From positions 2,480,001 to 2,544,000 of the forward strand of contig NZ_CP102604.1 of assembly GCF_024707505.1 (NCBI RefSeq): DNA of 64,000 nucleotides, given 5' to 3'. This DNA comes from Pantoea sp. SOD02. GTDB lineage: Bacteria > Pseudomonadota > Gammaproteobacteria > Enterobacterales > Enterobacteriaceae. The position numbers and the translations under genes are program-made. Of the stretch, positions 62,785 to 64,000 are shown piece after piece (the first letter of the stretch is position 1; each line of letters starts with the position of its first letter). Under the pieces are notes generated by a model that saw only the letters and a program-made list of their open reading frames with translations, made no database searches and was not told the origin of the DNA.

Positions 62785-62853
62785 GGTCGCCATAAATGGC
62801 GACCCTACAAAAACGCGCAAATAACATTCGTAGGGTCGCCATTTATGGCGACC
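62785..62853. repeat. REP-like palindrome pair of the main family
   Basis: Minus element 62785-62808 and plus element 62830-62853, core GGTCGCCAT-NN-ATGGCGACC. It lies between Ig-repeat gene 4 and the convergent Lrp-type regulator gene. Confidence 0.9.
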
Positions 62854-62876
62854 TCTATTCCAGACACACAAACAAC

Positions 62877-63386
62877 TCAACCAAACTCCACCGAATTCTG
62901 TTTCGAAATTAACGATCTCAACGGCACGCTGCTTTTCATAATCGGCGATTTGATCACGATATAACTGAAGTATTTATCGATGCCGATCTGCGCATCCAGC
63001 ATCTTCTCAATCACTTCCTGGTAATGTTCAATGCTGCGGGTAATAAAACGCAGCAAATAGTCGTAACCGCCGGTGATCAGATGGCATTCCATTAACTCAT
63101 CCACCTCACGCACCGCGTTCTCGAATTTCATAAAATCTTCGCGGCGATGGCCAGAGAGCGTAACTTCGGTAAATACCGTCACGGAATCGGTGATTTTGGT
63201 AAGATTGATGTGGGCTTCATAACCGTTGATAAATCCGGCTTGCTCAAGACGCTTGACGCGTTGCAGGCACGGACTGGGCGAAAGCCCAACGGCATCGGCG
63301 AGATTGACGTTGCTGATACGGCCATCTTTCTGGAGTTGCACCAGAATATTGATGTCGATGCGGTCGAGTTTCATTAAGCCGTTCAT
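62877..63386 (-). CDS. Lrp/AsnC-family transcriptional regulator
   Basis: A 169-residue regulator. The N-terminal helix-turn-helix is MKLDRIDINILVQLQKDG, then RISNVNLADAVGLSPSPCLQRVKRLEQAGFI; the C-terminal RAM domain includes VTVFTEVTLSGH, ECHLITGGYDYLLRF and YFSYIVIKSP. The start at 63386 has GAGGGG close by; ATG codons at 63374 and 63398 are alternatives. It lies 140 bp downstream of the aminotransferase gene on the same strand, so it may regulate that gene or amino acid catabolism near it (inference). Confidence 0.92.
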   Translation of the reverse strand: MNGLMKLDRIDINILVQLQKDGRISNVNLADAVGLSPSPCLQRVKRLEQAGFINGYEAHINLTKITDSVTVFTEVTLSGHRREDFMKFENAVREVDELMECHLITGGYDYLLRFITRSIEHYQEVIEKMLDAQIGIDKYFSYIVIKSPIMKSSVPLRSLISKQNSVEFG

Positions 63387-63526
63387 AGCACCCCTCATTG
63401 CCAACCGATTAGGTTTAACCTCCCGAAGATATAACACGCTTTAAGGTAAATGTGCTATCTCGTTAACTGGTTATACCAGCGGGAGGTTTTCAAATTACTG
63501 CAATAATTTCAATGAGGAAGCGCTTT

Positions 63527-64000
63527 TTAACCCAGTCGACCGCTGGCGCGCGCCAGTGCGATATCAAAGATATGCAGCGCTTCTTCCAGTTGCGAATCGG
63601 TGGTGACCAGCGGTGCGAGGAAGCGCACGGTGTTGCGATGAATACCGCACTTAATCAGCAATAAACCTTCCTGACAGGCGCAGTCGAGGATTTTCTGCGT
63701 CATTGCCGCATCCGGCTTTTTGGTCTCGAAATCAACGATCTCAACCGCCTGCATAAAGCCAATGCCGCGCACATCGCCGATGCAAGCGTACTTCTCGGCC
63801 AGCTGTTGCAGGCGCGCGTTAAGCTGCTCGCCGAGCTGATTGGAGCGCGCCAGTAGATTGTCGTTCTCCAGCAGATCCAGCACCGCCAGCGCCGCCGCAC
63901 AAGCCAGCGCGTTGCCGCCGTAAGTGCCACCTAAACCGCCCGGCTGTGGTGCATCCATGATCGCCGCTTTACCGACCACGCCTGAGATCGGCAAACCGCC
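63527..64000 (-). CDS. gabT: 4-aminobutyrate aminotransferase-like protein, C-terminal part (cut by window edge)
   Basis: 158 residues of the C-terminal part of a class III PLP aminotransferase. The visible start GGLPISGVVGKAAIMDAP, then GGLGGTYGGNALACAAALAVLD, are the post-lysine motifs of GabT-type enzymes (the PLP lysine would be just outside the window). VRGIGFMQAVEI and GLLLIKCGIHRNTVRFLAPL follow. GabT moves the amino group of GABA to 2-oxoglutarate, giving succinate semialdehyde; related enzymes use other omega-amino acids. The frame continues to base 64000. Confidence 0.88.
   Translation of the reverse strand, partial: GGLPISGVVGKAAIMDAPQPGGLGGTYGGNALACAAALAVLDLLENDNLLARSNQLGEQLNARLQQLAEKYACIGDVRGIGFMQAVEIVDFETKKPDAAMTQKILDCACQEGLLLIKCGIHRNTVRFLAPLVTTDSQLEEALHIFDIALARASGRLG

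Overview
The window looks like a chromosomal segment of an enterobacterium, most likely Erwiniaceae (Pantoea or Erwinia type). The gene content and local order match known Enterobacterales blocks: yedI/vsr/dcm/yedJ, mtfA, tRNA-Asn, yeeO and amn on one side, livJHMGF, a C-P lyase (phn) operon and gabT on the other. The genus is an inference from protein resemblance and palindrome style; no rRNA or marker gene is present.

Layout. 1-9.3 kb: housekeeping and small genes (yedI, vsr and dcm divergent, a chemoreceptor, a ribbon-helix-helix protein, yedJ, a phage-type gene, mtfA, tRNA-Asn). 9.3-20 kb: yeeO exporter, a branched-chain amino acid ABC operon, amn, a small coiled-coil membrane protein, a purine permease, then an ERIC element. 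20.3-29.9 kb: a sugar catabolic cassette (ribose-type ABC transporter, lyxose-isomerase-type isomerase, class II aldolase, PfkB kinase) on the minus strand, bracketed by a response regulator and a hybrid sensor kinase on the plus strand. 29.9-40.6 kb: a reorganised phosphonate operon, phnFGHIJKLMN-CDE1E2, with two Pho-box-like promoters. 40.9-48.3 kb: a GGDEF-EAL protein, a REP-associated tyrosine transposase (RAYT) between two nearly identical palindrome pairs, hydantoinase hyuA/hyuB and a GNAT. 48.6-62.6 kb: four tandem paralogues encoding large Ig-like repeat proteins. 62.9-64 kb: an Lrp-type regulator and the 3' end of a gabT-like aminotransferase running off the window.

Two patterns span the window. 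First, about 20 copies of a GTAG-headed palindrome (core GGTCGCCAT-NN-ATGGCGACC) sit in gene gaps, often as inverted pairs, and stem variants are compensated so that the hairpin is kept; the RAYT is the obvious candidate for spreading them. Second, the four Ig-repeat genes keep a common N-terminal block (replaced in the fourth), 9, 9, 4 and 4 repeats of about 100 residues, and a common C-terminal block, but each has a different AT-rich domain just before the C-terminal block. This looks like a paralogous family with exchangeable binding domains. No CRISPR array, prophage or complete IS element was seen.
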